From assembly GCF_000612585.1 (NCBI RefSeq), contig NZ_JFCA01000036.1, positions 1 to 64,000 on the forward strand: 64,000 nt of DNA, given 5' to 3'. The notes beneath the pieces were generated by a model, which ran no database searches, was not told the DNA's origin, and saw only the letters and a list, made by a program, of their open reading frames with translations. A program made the position numbers and the translations under genes. Each line of letters starts with the position of its first letter. Within the stretch, counting starts at the first letter, position 1. This document shows, piece after piece, positions 24,789-33,679 of this stretch. The DNA is from Pseudomonas sp. CHM02 (GTDB taxonomy: Bacteria > Pseudomonadota > Gammaproteobacteria > Pseudomonadales > Pseudomonadaceae).

Positions 24789-25988
24789 TCAGCTTGCCAA
24801 TGCCTGGCGCCCAAAACGACGTTCTCGCCTGGCCAGCCAGGCCAAAGGCACTTGCGCCAAGGCCACCGCCGCGACACCGGCCCACGGTGTCAGCGCCAAC
24901 TGTCCGTGAGCGACCAGTGCACTTCCGGTCGTTTCGCCCAGCGATATCCCAAGATTGAAACCCGAAATATTCAATGCCGATGCAAAGTCCACGGCTTTCG
25001 GGGTATATCGCTGGGCGGTGGCCAGCATCCCGCCCTGTACGGCAGGCGAAATACCAAAGGCCAGGCCGCCCCAGAAGAACAGCATGACCCCCATCGCCCC
25101 CTGGTACGGCAACACCCAGGCGATGACAATCAACACGATGGCCAGGGCCAGCAACAGCCAGCGCAACGTCGCCTGCCAACCGATGACGGCAGCGAGCCGT
25201 CCCCCGAGCAGGTTCCCCACCAGCGTCGCAGCCCCAAACACTACCAGCAACAGGCTCGCGGTAGCCGCCGAAAAGCCGGTGATGTCCGTCAGGATGGGCG
25301 TAATGAAAGTAAACGCCGCAAACGACGCCCCAAATCCCAGCACAGTGATCAGCATCATGGTGAGAATCGCCGGGTTGACCGCCGCCGCCAGTTGCTCACG
25401 AGGCTTGGCCACTGGCGGTGCTTCGATCGCGGGCAGCCAACGCCACGATGCGGCAAAGCCCAATGCTGCCAGGCCAACCACGGCGTAGAACGGCAATCGC
25501 CAGCCCATTCCATTGCCCAGGAAGCTGCCCAGCGGCACCCCGATCACCATCGCCAGTGTCAGCCCTGCAAACATCACCGCAATGGCATTGCTCTCCTGCC
25601 CCTTGGGCGCCAGGCGTGCCGCGACTGTAGCGCCAATGGCGAAAAAGCCACCGTGGGCCACGGCAGTGACGATGCGCCCCGCCAACAACGTGTAATAGTC
25701 AACGGACAGTGCCGAGACCAGGTTGCCGGCCAGGAACACCGCAATCAGCCACAGCAGCACCGGTTTGCGCGGAAAGCGGGCCAAGGCAAGCACCAGCAAC
25801 GGCGTGCCCGCGGCCAGCGCAAGCGCATACAGCCCCACCAGACTTCCCGCACGCGCCAATGGCACGCCCAACTCGCTGGAAATGGCCGGCAGCACACCGA
25901 CCACGATGAACTCCGCCACACCAATGGCAAACGCTGTCACCGCCAACGCCCAGACGCCGGGGTGCAGACGTTGCTTGGCCACACTCAT
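24789..25988 (-). CDS. MFS transporter, DHA1/AraJ-like
   Basis: 399 residues with 12 hydrophobic segments. Typical DHA1 sugar-efflux or drug-efflux start: VWALAVTAFAIGVAEFIVVG, and the motif-A-like LVLALARFPRKPVLLW. Its start overlaps the GlcG/HbpS-like gene by 4 bp. It may export an intermediate or toxic analogue of the catabolised compound; substrate unknown. Confidence 0.87.
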   Translation of the reverse strand: MSVAKQRLHPGVWALAVTAFAIGVAEFIVVGVLPAISSELGVPLARAGSLVGLYALALAAGTPLLVLALARFPRKPVLLWLIAVFLAGNLVSALSVDYYTLLAGRIVTAVAHGGFFAIGATVAARLAPKGQESNAIAVMFAGLTLAMVIGVPLGSFLGNGMGWRLPFYAVVGLAALGFAASWRWLPAIEAPPVAKPREQLAAAVNPAILTMMLITVLGFGASFAAFTFITPILTDITGFSAATASLLLVVFGAATLVGNLLGGRLAAVIGWQATLRWLLLALAIVLIVIAWVLPYQGAMGVMLFFWGGLAFGISPAVQGGMLATAQRYTPKAVDFASALNISGFNLGISLGETTGSALVAHGQLALTPWAGVAAVALAQVPLAWLARRERRFGRQALAS

Positions 25989-26374
25989 GGACGAGCAGCC
26001 CCTACCGCGATGATTTGATCGGCCTCGACAGTGGCGCCGGAGATACCTAGCGCGCCGACAACCTTACCTTGGGTGTCATGCAGGACCACCCCGCCACCGA
26101 AACTGATCATGCCGCCATTGGTGAACTCCAGCGAGTAGATCGGGCCACCCGGTTGAGCGGCGGCACCGATTTCAATGCTGTCGGTACGAAACAATGCCGC
26201 CGTGCGTGCTTTCTTGATCGCAATCTCAATGGCGCCGGGCAGCGCATCATCCATCCGCAGGAACCCGGCCTGCAGCCCGGAAGCATCGACAACGCTGATG
26301 CACACCGAAAACCCTTGTTCCCTGGCCAGGACTTTGGCGCGGGCGATAACGTCTTGAACCATCATTTCAAACAT
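25985..26374 (-). CDS. GlcG/HbpS/PduO-C-like protein
   Basis: 129 residues, one heme-binding/PduO-C domain: ISVVDASGLQAGFLRMDDA, IAIKKARTA, FTNGGMISFGGGVVLHDTQG, VGALGISG. Members bind heme or cobalamin or act as accessory proteins beside alcohol, glycolate or propanediol oxidation genes. Translationally coupled to the MFS gene. Start taken at MFEMMVQDV (26374); the second Met is possible. Confidence 0.85.
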   Translation of the reverse strand: MFEMMVQDVIARAKVLAREQGFSVCISVVDASGLQAGFLRMDDALPGAIEIAIKKARTAALFRTDSIEIGAAAQPGGPIYSLEFTNGGMISFGGGVVLHDTQGKVVGALGISGATVEADQIIAVGAARP

Positions 26375-26459
26375 GCAAGCGCTCCGTGGTACCGATTGGT
26401 TGGGCCCTTATGATCACGGCTTGATCCTTTGCAGAACAGATGCCCTGCCCGCTCGGGCA

Positions 26460-27179
26460 TCAAAGTTTGATCATGTCGTACATGTCGCGCATGACTTTGC
26501 CGGCGATAGCCACCAGCGTCGCTTGAGGCAGGCGCGACACCGGACCGGCAACCGATAATGACGCCACCAGGCGCCCCTGTTTTCTCAGGGGCAGTGCCAT
26601 GCAGTTGAGCCCCGGCTCAGCCTGCTCCAGATCAAGTGCGTAACCCTGCTCTACGATCAGGTTCAGATCATGCTCGAGGTCAGGCGTGAGCAAACCGGCC
26701 TTGCGCAGACTGCGTGACAGATCCTTGTCCAGCGCCAGGAAAACCTTGCCGATGGCCGAGGTGGTCAAGCCTTCCCGCTTGCCACGCGACGTGTTGGCAA
26801 GCGCCCCTTCACCGCGCTCCAGTACATCGATGTACACGTATTTTCGGGTTCCGCAGGGCACGGCCAGGTAGCAGGTTTCACCGGTCAGTTGTACGAGGGC
26901 CGACAATGCCGGCGCGAACGCCTCCTTGAGCAGCGCATCGGCATCATTGAGCGGCTGCGCGATCTCGCGCAGGCGCAGGCCCAGCGCATAACCCGTCCCC
27001 TGACGTGATACATACCCAAGCGCCGCCAGGGTATTGAGCAGCCCATGCATGGTGCTCTTGTGCAGGCCCATGGTTTCGGCCAGGTCCACCAGCCGTGCCT
27101 CTCCACCGGCGGCAGCAATGGTCTCCAGAATCGCCATCGCCCGCTCCACCGACTGAATCCGTTTGTTCTCATTGACCAT
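26460..27179 (-). CDS. IclR-family transcriptional regulator
   Basis: 239 residues: winged helix about 9-70 (IQSVERAMAILETIAAAGG, GLHKSTMHGLLNTLAALGY) and the IclR ligand domain (TTSAIGKVFLA, GYALDLEQAEPGLNCMALPL). It follows etfA by 23 bp on the same strand, so it may be made from the importer-etf transcript. IclR proteins usually control catabolism of aromatic or small organic acids, so it may sense an acid intermediate of this pathway. Confidence 0.9.
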   Translation of the reverse strand: MVNENKRIQSVERAMAILETIAAAGGEARLVDLAETMGLHKSTMHGLLNTLAALGYVSRQGTGYALGLRLREIAQPLNDADALLKEAFAPALSALVQLTGETCYLAVPCGTRKYVYIDVLERGEGALANTSRGKREGLTTSAIGKVFLALDKDLSRSLRKAGLLTPDLEHDLNLIVEQGYALDLEQAEPGLNCMALPLRKQGRLVASLSVAGPVSRLPQATLVAIAGKVMRDMYDMIKL

Positions 27180-27202
27180 GCAGATTAGGCTCTCGGATAC
27201 CG

Positions 27203-28132
27203 TTACAGGGCAGCCTGCAACAGTGGTACGGCTTCGAACAAGTCCGCCACCAGGCCGTAATCAGCCACCTGGAAGATCGGGGCTTCTTCGTCCTTGTTGA
27301 TCGCAACGATCACTTTGGAGTCTTTCATACCGGCCAAGTGCTGGATCGCGCCGGAGATACCGACGGCGATGTACAGCTGTGGCGCAACGATCTTGCCGGT
27401 CTGGCCGACCTGCATGTCGTTGGGTACGAAACCTGCGTCAACGGCCGCGCGGGAGGCGCCGACCGCAGCGCCCAGCTTGTCGGCCAGGGCGTACAGGTGC
27501 TTGAAGTTGTCACCGTTCTGCATGCCACGCCCGCCGGAAACGACGATCTTGGCAGCGGTCAGCTCAGGACGATCCGACTTGGCCAGCTCTTCGCCAACAA
27601 AGCTGGAAGTACCCGCGTCGTGGGCAGCCGCAACGGCTTCAACGGCAGCCGAACCACCTTCGGCGGCAACCGGGTCGAAACCGGTAGCACGCACGGTGAT
27701 GACTTTGACCGAAGCGTTGGACTGTACGGTCGCGATGGCGTTACCGGCGTAGATCGGGCGCTTGAAGGTGTCGGCGCTTTCCACCGAGATGATCTCGGAG
27801 ATCTGGTCAACGTCCAGCTGCGCGGCAACGCGTGGCAGGATGTTTTTGCCGTTGGAGGTGGCGGCAGCCAGGATGTGGCTGTAGCCAGCGCCCAGCTCTG
27901 CGACCAGCGGGGCAACGTTTTCTGGCAACTGGTGAGCGTAAGCGGCGTTGTCAGCCAGCAGTACTTTGCTCACGCCCGCGATTTTCGCAGCGGCTTCAGC
28001 CACGGCGCCAGCGCCTTGGCCTGCAACCAATACGTGGATATCACCACCGATTTTCGCAGCGGCAGCCACAGTGTTCAGGGTGGCCGGGGCCAGCACCTTG
28101 TTATCGTGTTCGGCGATTACGAGGATAGTCAT
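27203..28132 (-). CDS. etfA: Electron transfer flavoprotein alpha subunit
   Basis: 309 residues, FAD-binding subunit of ETF. It carries electrons from acyl-CoA and related dehydrogenases to ETF:ubiquinone oxidoreductase. The C-terminal FAD domain shows [48 protein letters not shown] and [12 protein letters not shown]. The start lies 2 bp after the etfB stop. The pair sits behind an ABC importer instead of beside the ETF-QO gene as in other Pseudomonas, which suggests a second, pathway-dedicated ETF for the acyl-CoA dehydrogenase at 39.5 kb, although the sequence is close to the housekeeping type. Confidence 0.95.
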   Translation of the reverse strand: MTILVIAEHDNKVLAPATLNTVAAAAKIGGDIHVLVAGQGAGAVAEAAAKIAGVSKVLLADNAAYAHQLPENVAPLVAELGAGYSHILAAATSNGKNILPRVAAQLDVDQISEIISVESADTFKRPIYAGNAIATVQSNASVKVITVRATGFDPVAAEGGSAAVEAVAAAHDAGTSSFVGEELAKSDRPELTAAKIVVSGGRGMQNGDNFKHLYALADKLGAAVGASRAAVDAGFVPNDMQVGQTGKIVAPQLYIAVGISGAIQHLAGMKDSKVIVAINKDEEAPIFQVADYGLVADLFEAVPLLQAAL

Positions 28133-28134
28133 GA

Positions 28135-28884
28135 TCAGATCACCTTCGCTTCGTTTTTCAGTTTCTCGACCAGTTCAGCCACCGACTTGACCTTGATGCC
28201 CGCGCTGCGTGCAGCCGGTGCTTCAACCTTGACGGTCTTGTTGGTGGAGGCGGTGGAAACGCCCAAAGCTTCAGGAGTGACCGACTCAAGCGGCTTCTTC
28301 TTGGCTTTCATGATGTTTGGCAGGGACGCGTAGCGCGGCTCGTTCAAACGCAGGTCGGTGGTGACGATGGCCGGCAGTTTCAGGGAAACGGTCTGCGCGC
28401 CGCCGTCGATTTCACGAGTCACAGCTACGCTGTCGCCGCTCACTTCGACTTTGGAAGCGAAGGTGCCCTGGCCGTAACCGGTCAGCGCAGCCAGCATCTG
28501 GCCAGTCTGGTTGTTGTCGCTGTCGATCGCCTGTTTGCCGAGGATCACCAGCTGAGGCTGTTCCTTGTCGACAACGGCTTTGAGCAGCTTGGCAACGGCC
28601 AGGGAGGTCAGCTCTTCAGCGGACTCGACCAGGATAGCGCGGTCGGCGCCCAGTGCCAGGGCAGTACGCAGCTGCTCTTGAGCAGTGGCAGGGCCGATGG
28701 AAACCACGACGATTTCAGTCGCCACGCCTTTCTCTTTCAGGCGTACGGCTTCTTCCACGGCGATTTCGCAGAAAGGGTTCATCGACATCTTGACGTTAGC
28801 GAGGTCGACGCCGGAATTGTCCGCCTTGACGCGAACCTTGACGTTGTAATCGACCACCCGTTTCACCGCTACAAGCACTTTCAT
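28135..28884 (-). CDS. etfB: Electron transfer flavoprotein beta subunit
   Basis: 249 residues, AMP-binding subunit of [70 protein letters not shown], and the recognition loop [20 protein letters not shown] that docks on acyl-CoA dehydrogenases. It begins 21 bp after the second permease gene, consistent with one long transcript starting at the binding-protein gene near 33.5 kb. Confidence 0.95.
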   Translation of the reverse strand: MKVLVAVKRVVDYNVKVRVKADNSGVDLANVKMSMNPFCEIAVEEAVRLKEKGVATEIVVVSIGPATAQEQLRTALALGADRAILVESAEELTSLAVAKLLKAVVDKEQPQLVILGKQAIDSDNNQTGQMLAALTGYGQGTFASKVEVSGDSVAVTREIDGGAQTVSLKLPAIVTTDLRLNEPRYASLPNIMKAKKKPLESVTPEALGVSTASTNKTVKVEAPAARSAGIKVKSVAELVEKLKNEAKVI

Positions 28885-28905
28885 ATGGAATGCATACCCT
28901 CTTTT

Positions 28906-29853
28906 TTATTTGACGACAGGCAGTTTCGACCGATCAATGGTGAACGCCACCGCGATGATCAGGATCACGCCAAAGACAATCTGCTGCGCGAATACACTGA
29001 CCCCCACAAACGTCATGCCGATGCGTACGACAGAAACCAGCAACGCCCCGATCAGCGTGCGCCATATACCGCCGACACCACCGGTCAGCGCAGTCCCCCC
29101 CACCAAAACCGCAGCGATGGCCGGCAGCAGGAATTCATTGGCCAGCGTTGGCGAACCACTCGACAAACGACCGGCCATCATCACCCCGGAAAGTGCCGCC
29201 AAGCCGCCGGACAACGCAAAGCTGATGATTTTCACCCGCAGCACATTGATCCCGGAGGCCCATGCGGCTGGCTCACCGCTACCGATTGCGTTGGTGAAGC
29301 GGCCGAAGGCGGTTTTACGATGGATCACCACACACACAATCATCACCGCTATGGCGACCCAGACCTCATTGGGAATGCCCGCACTCTGCCCAATCACCCA
29401 GCCGAAGGAAGACGCGCGATCAGCCCCTTCAATATTGAGCGTACGGTTGCCCGACCACAGCATGTTCAAGCTTGCAACCACACCACCCACCGCCAGGGTG
29501 ACGATGAACGAGGGCAGTCGCAGACGCGTATGCAGCACGCCGCTGATTGCACCGGCCGCCGCCCCGGCGGCAATGGCGACAGGCACCGACCAGGTGCCGA
29601 AATCAGGCAGCAGCAACGCCACGATGACACTGGCCATCGAGGCCACCGCCTGGGACGACAGGTCGATACCCCCAATAAGCACCACAAACGTAATGCCCGT
29701 GGCCATGATGAACAGGGCCGCGGTATCGGCCGCCAGCCCCAGCACTGCGTTGGGCTGAATGAAGCCAGGGTCGTAGCCGGTAATCAGCGCCATCAGTAAC
29801 AGCAGTGCCAGCAATGGCGCCTGGCTGCGAAAATCAATCAGGGAAATAGGCAT
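28906..29853 (-). CDS. Ribose-type ABC transporter permease (second)
   Basis: 315 residues from ATG 29853 (GAGGT upstream), eight to ten membrane segments. RbsC/BPD_transp_2 marks: TGITFVVLIGGIDLSSQAV, LRLPSFIVTLAVGGVV, GINVLRVKIISFALSGGLAALSG. It follows the ATPase gene by 8 bp. Together with the permease at 31377 it probably forms a heteromeric channel, since only one ATPase and one binding protein are present. Confidence 0.92.
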   Translation of the reverse strand: MPISLIDFRSQAPLLALLLLMALITGYDPGFIQPNAVLGLAADTAALFIMATGITFVVLIGGIDLSSQAVASMASVIVALLLPDFGTWSVPVAIAAGAAAGAISGVLHTRLRLPSFIVTLAVGGVVASLNMLWSGNRTLNIEGADRASSFGWVIGQSAGIPNEVWVAIAVMIVCVVIHRKTAFGRFTNAIGSGEPAAWASGINVLRVKIISFALSGGLAALSGVMMAGRLSSGSPTLANEFLLPAIAAVLVGGTALTGGVGGIWRTLIGALLVSVVRIGMTFVGVSVFAQQIVFGVILIIAVAFTIDRSKLPVVK

Positions 29854-29861
29854 TGGAAACC

Positions 29862-31367
29862 TCAAACCATGTGTTTGATGAGGTCCACCTGTTGCGGTTT
29901 GCAACCTGGTGGGCAATCGAAGGACTGGGCAAACTCGCCATCGCGCATCACCAGAATCCTGTGGCTGAGCCCGATCATTTCCTCAAGCGTATCGGCGGTG
30001 AGGATCACCGATACGCCCTGGGCTGTAATCTCTCTGACGAGTTCATAGACATCCTCCTTGGCCCCCACATCCAGGCCACGGGTGGGATGGTCGAGAATCA
30101 GGATCGATGACTGCGCGTTGCGCCACTTGGCCAATACCACCTTCTGCTGGTTACCCCCACTCAGGTTCAGCAACAATGCGTCAGGCCCGGGTGTCTTGAT
30201 GTGAAGGCGGGATATCCAGTCTTCAGCGATTGCCCGCTCTTTGCCCGTTTCCAGCAGTCCGAAGGATGTCACCTGGCCGATGCGTGCCAAGGTCATGTTC
30301 TGGGCCACGCTGAGCATGGAAACGATGCCCTCGACCTTACGCTCGCGCGGGACATAGCCGATGCCGGCCCTGATCGAGGCCGCAGCGCCGTGATCGCGAA
30401 GCACTTTGCCGTGTACCGTTATCGCGCCACTGCTTTTACTCATCAATCCTGCCAGCACCCGGCAGAGTTCCTCACGCCCGGAGCCGATCACACCGGCAAT
30501 GCCCAGCACTTCACCGCGCCGCAACTCGAAATCGAGCGCATCGAAAACACCTTTGAGTGTCAGGCCCTCGACCTTTAACACCACATCGTCTTCGTTGCAG
30601 GCTTGCTGCAGGGTTTCGCGGTAGTACTCGGTGTGCAGCGAGCGACCGACCATCAGGGTGTGCAGGTGGTCTTTGGTGGCGTCGGCAGCCGGCATCTGCG
30701 ACACCACTTCGCCGTCCTTCAGCACATACACCCGGTCACTGAGTTCAAGCAGCTCGTCGAGCCGGTGCGAGACGAAAATGAACGACGCGCGGCTTTTGAG
30801 CTGACGCACCAGGCGGAACAGCGTGTCGATTTCTTTCTGCTCGAGCGCAGAGGTCGGCTCGTCCAGCAGAATCACCAACTGCCCATCGGTCATTTCTTCC
30901 AGCGCCAGAGACTTGGCCAGTTCCACCATCTGCCGCTGGCCGAAACTCAGTTCGCTGCACAAGGTGCCGGGGTCGATATCCAGGTTGACCTTGGCCAGCT
31001 GGAACCGCGCCGCCGCATAAAGCTTTTTCCAGTTGATGAAACCCAGACGGGTGAACTCGGCTTCGCGGCCCAGGAACAGGTTCTCCGCGACCGACAGGTT
31101 GGTGAGGATCGACTGTTCCTGATAGACCATGGCAATGCCCTTGGCGGTGGCGCCGCGCGGTCCGTCGAGGGTCACCGGCTGGCCATCGAGCTCAAGATGG
31201 CCCTCATCGGGCTGATAGACCCCCGTGAGAATCTTCATCAGGGTGGATTTTCCGGCACCGTTCTCACCGATCAAACCGACCACTTCGTTTTCCATGACCT
31301 CGATGGAAATGTTCTTCAGTACCGTGATGCCGTTGAAGCGTTTACTGACATTCTTGAGTGCGAGCAT
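29862..31367 (-). CDS. Ribose-type ABC transporter ATP-binding protein (tandem domains)
   Basis: 501 residues with two ABC domains, as in RbsA/MglA. Domain 1: Walker A GENGAGKST, signature LSFGQRQ, Walker B VILLDEPTSALE. Domain 2: degenerate Walker A GVIGSGREEL, signature LSGGNQQK, and Walker B ILILDHPTRGLD, where His replaces the usual catalytic Glu. Weakening of the second site is common in this family, but that substitution is unusual. A Cys-containing tail (DCPPGCKPQQ) precedes the end. Confidence 0.94.
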   Translation of the reverse strand: MLALKNVSKRFNGITVLKNISIEVMENEVVGLIGENGAGKSTLMKILTGVYQPDEGHLELDGQPVTLDGPRGATAKGIAMVYQEQSILTNLSVAENLFLGREAEFTRLGFINWKKLYAAARFQLAKVNLDIDPGTLCSELSFGQRQMVELAKSLALEEMTDGQLVILLDEPTSALEQKEIDTLFRLVRQLKSRASFIFVSHRLDELLELSDRVYVLKDGEVVSQMPAADATKDHLHTLMVGRSLHTEYYRETLQQACNEDDVVLKVEGLTLKGVFDALDFELRRGEVLGIAGVIGSGREELCRVLAGLMSKSSGAITVHGKVLRDHGAAASIRAGIGYVPRERKVEGIVSMLSVAQNMTLARIGQVTSFGLLETGKERAIAEDWISRLHIKTPGPDALLLNLSGGNQQKVVLAKWRNAQSSILILDHPTRGLDVGAKEDVYELVREITAQGVSVILTADTLEEMIGLSHRILVMRDGEFAQSFDCPPGCKPQQVDLIKHMV

Positions 31368-31376
31368 GATGCGTCC

Positions 31377-32321
31377 TCACTTCACGACACGTGCTTTCGC
31401 ACGGTCCAGCGCCATGGCCACGGCCACAATAATCAACACGCCCTGTACGCCCTGCTGGACATAGGGAGGGATCCCCATCAACACCATGCCATTGCTCAGT
31501 ACCACCACAATCAGCACCCCCAGCAACGTACCGAAGGGGCTGCCGTTGCCGCCGGCCAACGAGCAACCGCCGACGACAATCGCAGTGATCGCGGTGAACA
31601 ATTGCCCTTGAGCAATCAGCGCATGGCCCTGTCCGAACTGAGCCACCGCCAGGATCGCTGCCAGACCATAAAAACCACCGGCCAATGCGAATACGGCCAC
31701 TCGAATACGCCCCACCTGCACGCCGTTGAGGCGCGCCAGATCTTCGGCACCGCCTATGGCCAGGGCATGGCGCCCCAACACGGTATGACGCGACACCACA
31801 TGGGCAATGATCAGCGCGATGCCGACGATCCAGACCGACAGGGGCAGCCCCAACAGGCGATGCAACGCCACGGCGCGCACATCCATGTCGACCACGCGCA
31901 CGGTATTGCCCTGCAACAGCGCAGTGGCCAGGCCGATACCGACAAAGCCCAGGCCCAGCGTGCCGATGAATGACGGAATGCGCAGCCTGACCTGGAGCAG
32001 CCCGTTGAGCAGCCCCATCAGCGAACCGACCACGACAGCCACCGGTAACGCCCAGAGCCCGATGGCGTGATCGTTCAGGGTGTTGGAGATCAGCAGCGAA
32101 AAGCACACAGCGGCAATGGCCACCACGCCCTCGACCGACAGGTCGATACTGCCCATCTGAATCACAAACATGCCGCCCAGTGCCATGAGCAAGGGAATCG
32201 TCGACGCCGTGGCGATGCGCGTCAGGTTCATGGGATCAAAGAAGTGGTGGTTGATCGACCCCACCAGCAAGCCGATGAGCAGCAATACAATCAGCGAGGA
32301 AAACCGTCTCAGACGGGCCAT
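31377..32321 (-). CDS. Ribose-type ABC transporter permease (first)
   Basis: 314 residues from ATG 32321 (TGGAG upstream). RbsC family: GGMFVIQMGSIDLSVEGVVA, LRIPSFIGTLGLGFVG, VVGGCSLAGGNGSPFGTLLG. Differs clearly from the second permease, so the importer is heteromeric rather than the result of a recent duplication. It ends 9 bp before the ATPase gene. Confidence 0.92.
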   Translation of the reverse strand: MARLRRFSSLIVLLLIGLLVGSINHHFFDPMNLTRIATASTIPLLMALGGMFVIQMGSIDLSVEGVVAIAAVCFSLLISNTLNDHAIGLWALPVAVVVGSLMGLLNGLLQVRLRIPSFIGTLGLGFVGIGLATALLQGNTVRVVDMDVRAVALHRLLGLPLSVWIVGIALIIAHVVSRHTVLGRHALAIGGAEDLARLNGVQVGRIRVAVFALAGGFYGLAAILAVAQFGQGHALIAQGQLFTAITAIVVGGCSLAGGNGSPFGTLLGVLIVVVLSNGMVLMGIPPYVQQGVQGVLIIVAVAMALDRAKARVVK

Positions 32322-32395
32322 GACGAAAACTCCAGAAGACAGGAAATGACAGGACCGGCGCGCCATTGCGCCAGTAAACCGGCAACGGCGAGCGG

Positions 32396-33499
32396 CTACG
32401 AGTCGTAGCGGATAGGCCCGGCCACGCGAGACCAGTAGTCCGTGACATCAAGGCTTGGCGGTGTCTTGAAGTTCGCGCTGAAGAACGCCTCGACGTTGTC
32501 CCGGTTAACCAATTGCGGCCGGATGTAGAACTCGCGATGTTCGCGAGGCTCCTTGGCCGGGTCCAGTTTGCCCGTCTTGGCCGCATAGCCCAACGCCAGC
32601 CCCATGCTGCCAACCCAGTAGGGATCAATGGTGCTGGTGGCGATGTACTCGCCCGAGCGGATCGCCTGCACCGCTTGCTCGGTACCGTCCATGCCGACAA
32701 TCGGGATACTGCCGGCCAGGCCTTCACCGCGCAGCGCTTCCAGGGCGCCCATGCCCATGTCGTCGTTGCACGACCAGATACCCTTCAGGTCGCTGCCGAA
32801 TCGTGTCAGCCACGACTGAACGATGGCGAAGGCCTTGTTGGCACTCCAGTCGGCTGGCTGGAAGTCCAGCAGCTTGATGTCGGGGTATTTTTTCAGCGCC
32901 GCGTCCAGCCCTTTGCGACGGTTGATCGCTGGCACGTTGCTGAGGATTCCCCCCAAGGCAACGACGCCGCCCTTGCCGCCCATGGCCTCGAACAGTTGCG
33001 TGGCGATCTGCTCGCCCACAGCCTCGCCATCCTCGGACAGGTGCGACACCCAATAGGGATTGAAGTCCCAGGGGTGCATGTCGTCAGGCTTGTTCCAGAT
33101 GGTGGTCACGTAGACGCCGGCCTTCACGCATTCTTCAATGATCGCGCGGGTGTCTGCCGAGTCATTGGGGTCGACGGTCAGCACCAGGTTGCCGTCAGTC
33201 TTGGAGATCAGCGCGCGGATATCGGCGATGCCTTTTTGTGAATTGCCTTCGCTGACCAGCGGCGAGTAGGCAACCTGCTGACTCTTTGCAAAGGCTTCGC
33301 CACCTCGGTTGAACAGGGCGTGATAAGGGTTGGTCATGGAACGGAAGGAGTTGGAAAACGTCACCTGCCCCTGGGCCCAGAGCACCCGCGGGAACAGGCT
33401 GGCAACAGCGCCCGCACCTGCCAGGCTGGCTGCGCCGATCAGCAGTTTGCGGCGGCTGAATTCAAATTCATTGGTCGGGTCTTTGTCATTCTTGTTCAT
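32396..33499 (-). CDS. Ribose/sugar-type ABC substrate-binding protein with Tat signal
   Basis: 367 residues. The N-terminus holds a twin-arginine motif (FSRRKLLIGAASLAGAG) before the hydrophobic stretch, cut near LWAQ, so it is exported folded by Tat, unlike RbsB itself. The mature protein has the Peripla_BP_4 fold: VLTVDPNDSADTRAI, GGVVALGGILSNVPAINRRKGL, WSCNDDMGMGALEAL, IPIVGMDGTEQAVQAI. First gene of the importer-etf unit, with operator site B 52 bp upstream. The ligand is probably a sugar, polyol or related hydroxylated compound. Confidence 0.93.
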   Translation of the reverse strand: MNKNDKDPTNEFEFSRRKLLIGAASLAGAGAVASLFPRVLWAQGQVTFSNSFRSMTNPYHALFNRGGEAFAKSQQVAYSPLVSEGNSQKGIADIRALISKTDGNLVLTVDPNDSADTRAIIEECVKAGVYVTTIWNKPDDMHPWDFNPYWVSHLSEDGEAVGEQIATQLFEAMGGKGGVVALGGILSNVPAINRRKGLDAALKKYPDIKLLDFQPADWSANKAFAIVQSWLTRFGSDLKGIWSCNDDMGMGALEALRGEGLAGSIPIVGMDGTEQAVQAIRSGEYIATSTIDPYWVGSMGLALGYAAKTGKLDPAKEPREHREFYIRPQLVNRDNVEAFFSANFKTPPSLDVTDYWSRVAGPIRYDS

Positions 33500-33550
33500 G
33501 TTCCCTCCAGGTGCCGGGCACCGGACAATCAGTATTTTTATAGTTTTATG

Positions 33551-33568
33551 TAACCAACCGGTTATTTA
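33551..33568. promoter_or_regulatory. Operator site B of the catabolic regulon
   Basis: TAACCAACCGGTTATTTA. Its reverse complement is identical over all 18 bp to site D at 39406-39423. It sits upstream of the substrate-binding protein gene and so would control the importer and etfBA. Confidence 0.85.
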
Positions 33569-33679
33569 TAAATCCATACCAGCCAAGATGCAATCACTCG
33601 CGTTGATGTTTAGCTTGGAAGGGATTGATAAAGCGCCGTCTCGATGGCGCTGCGCGCACACGAGACGGTCGGCAAGGCT

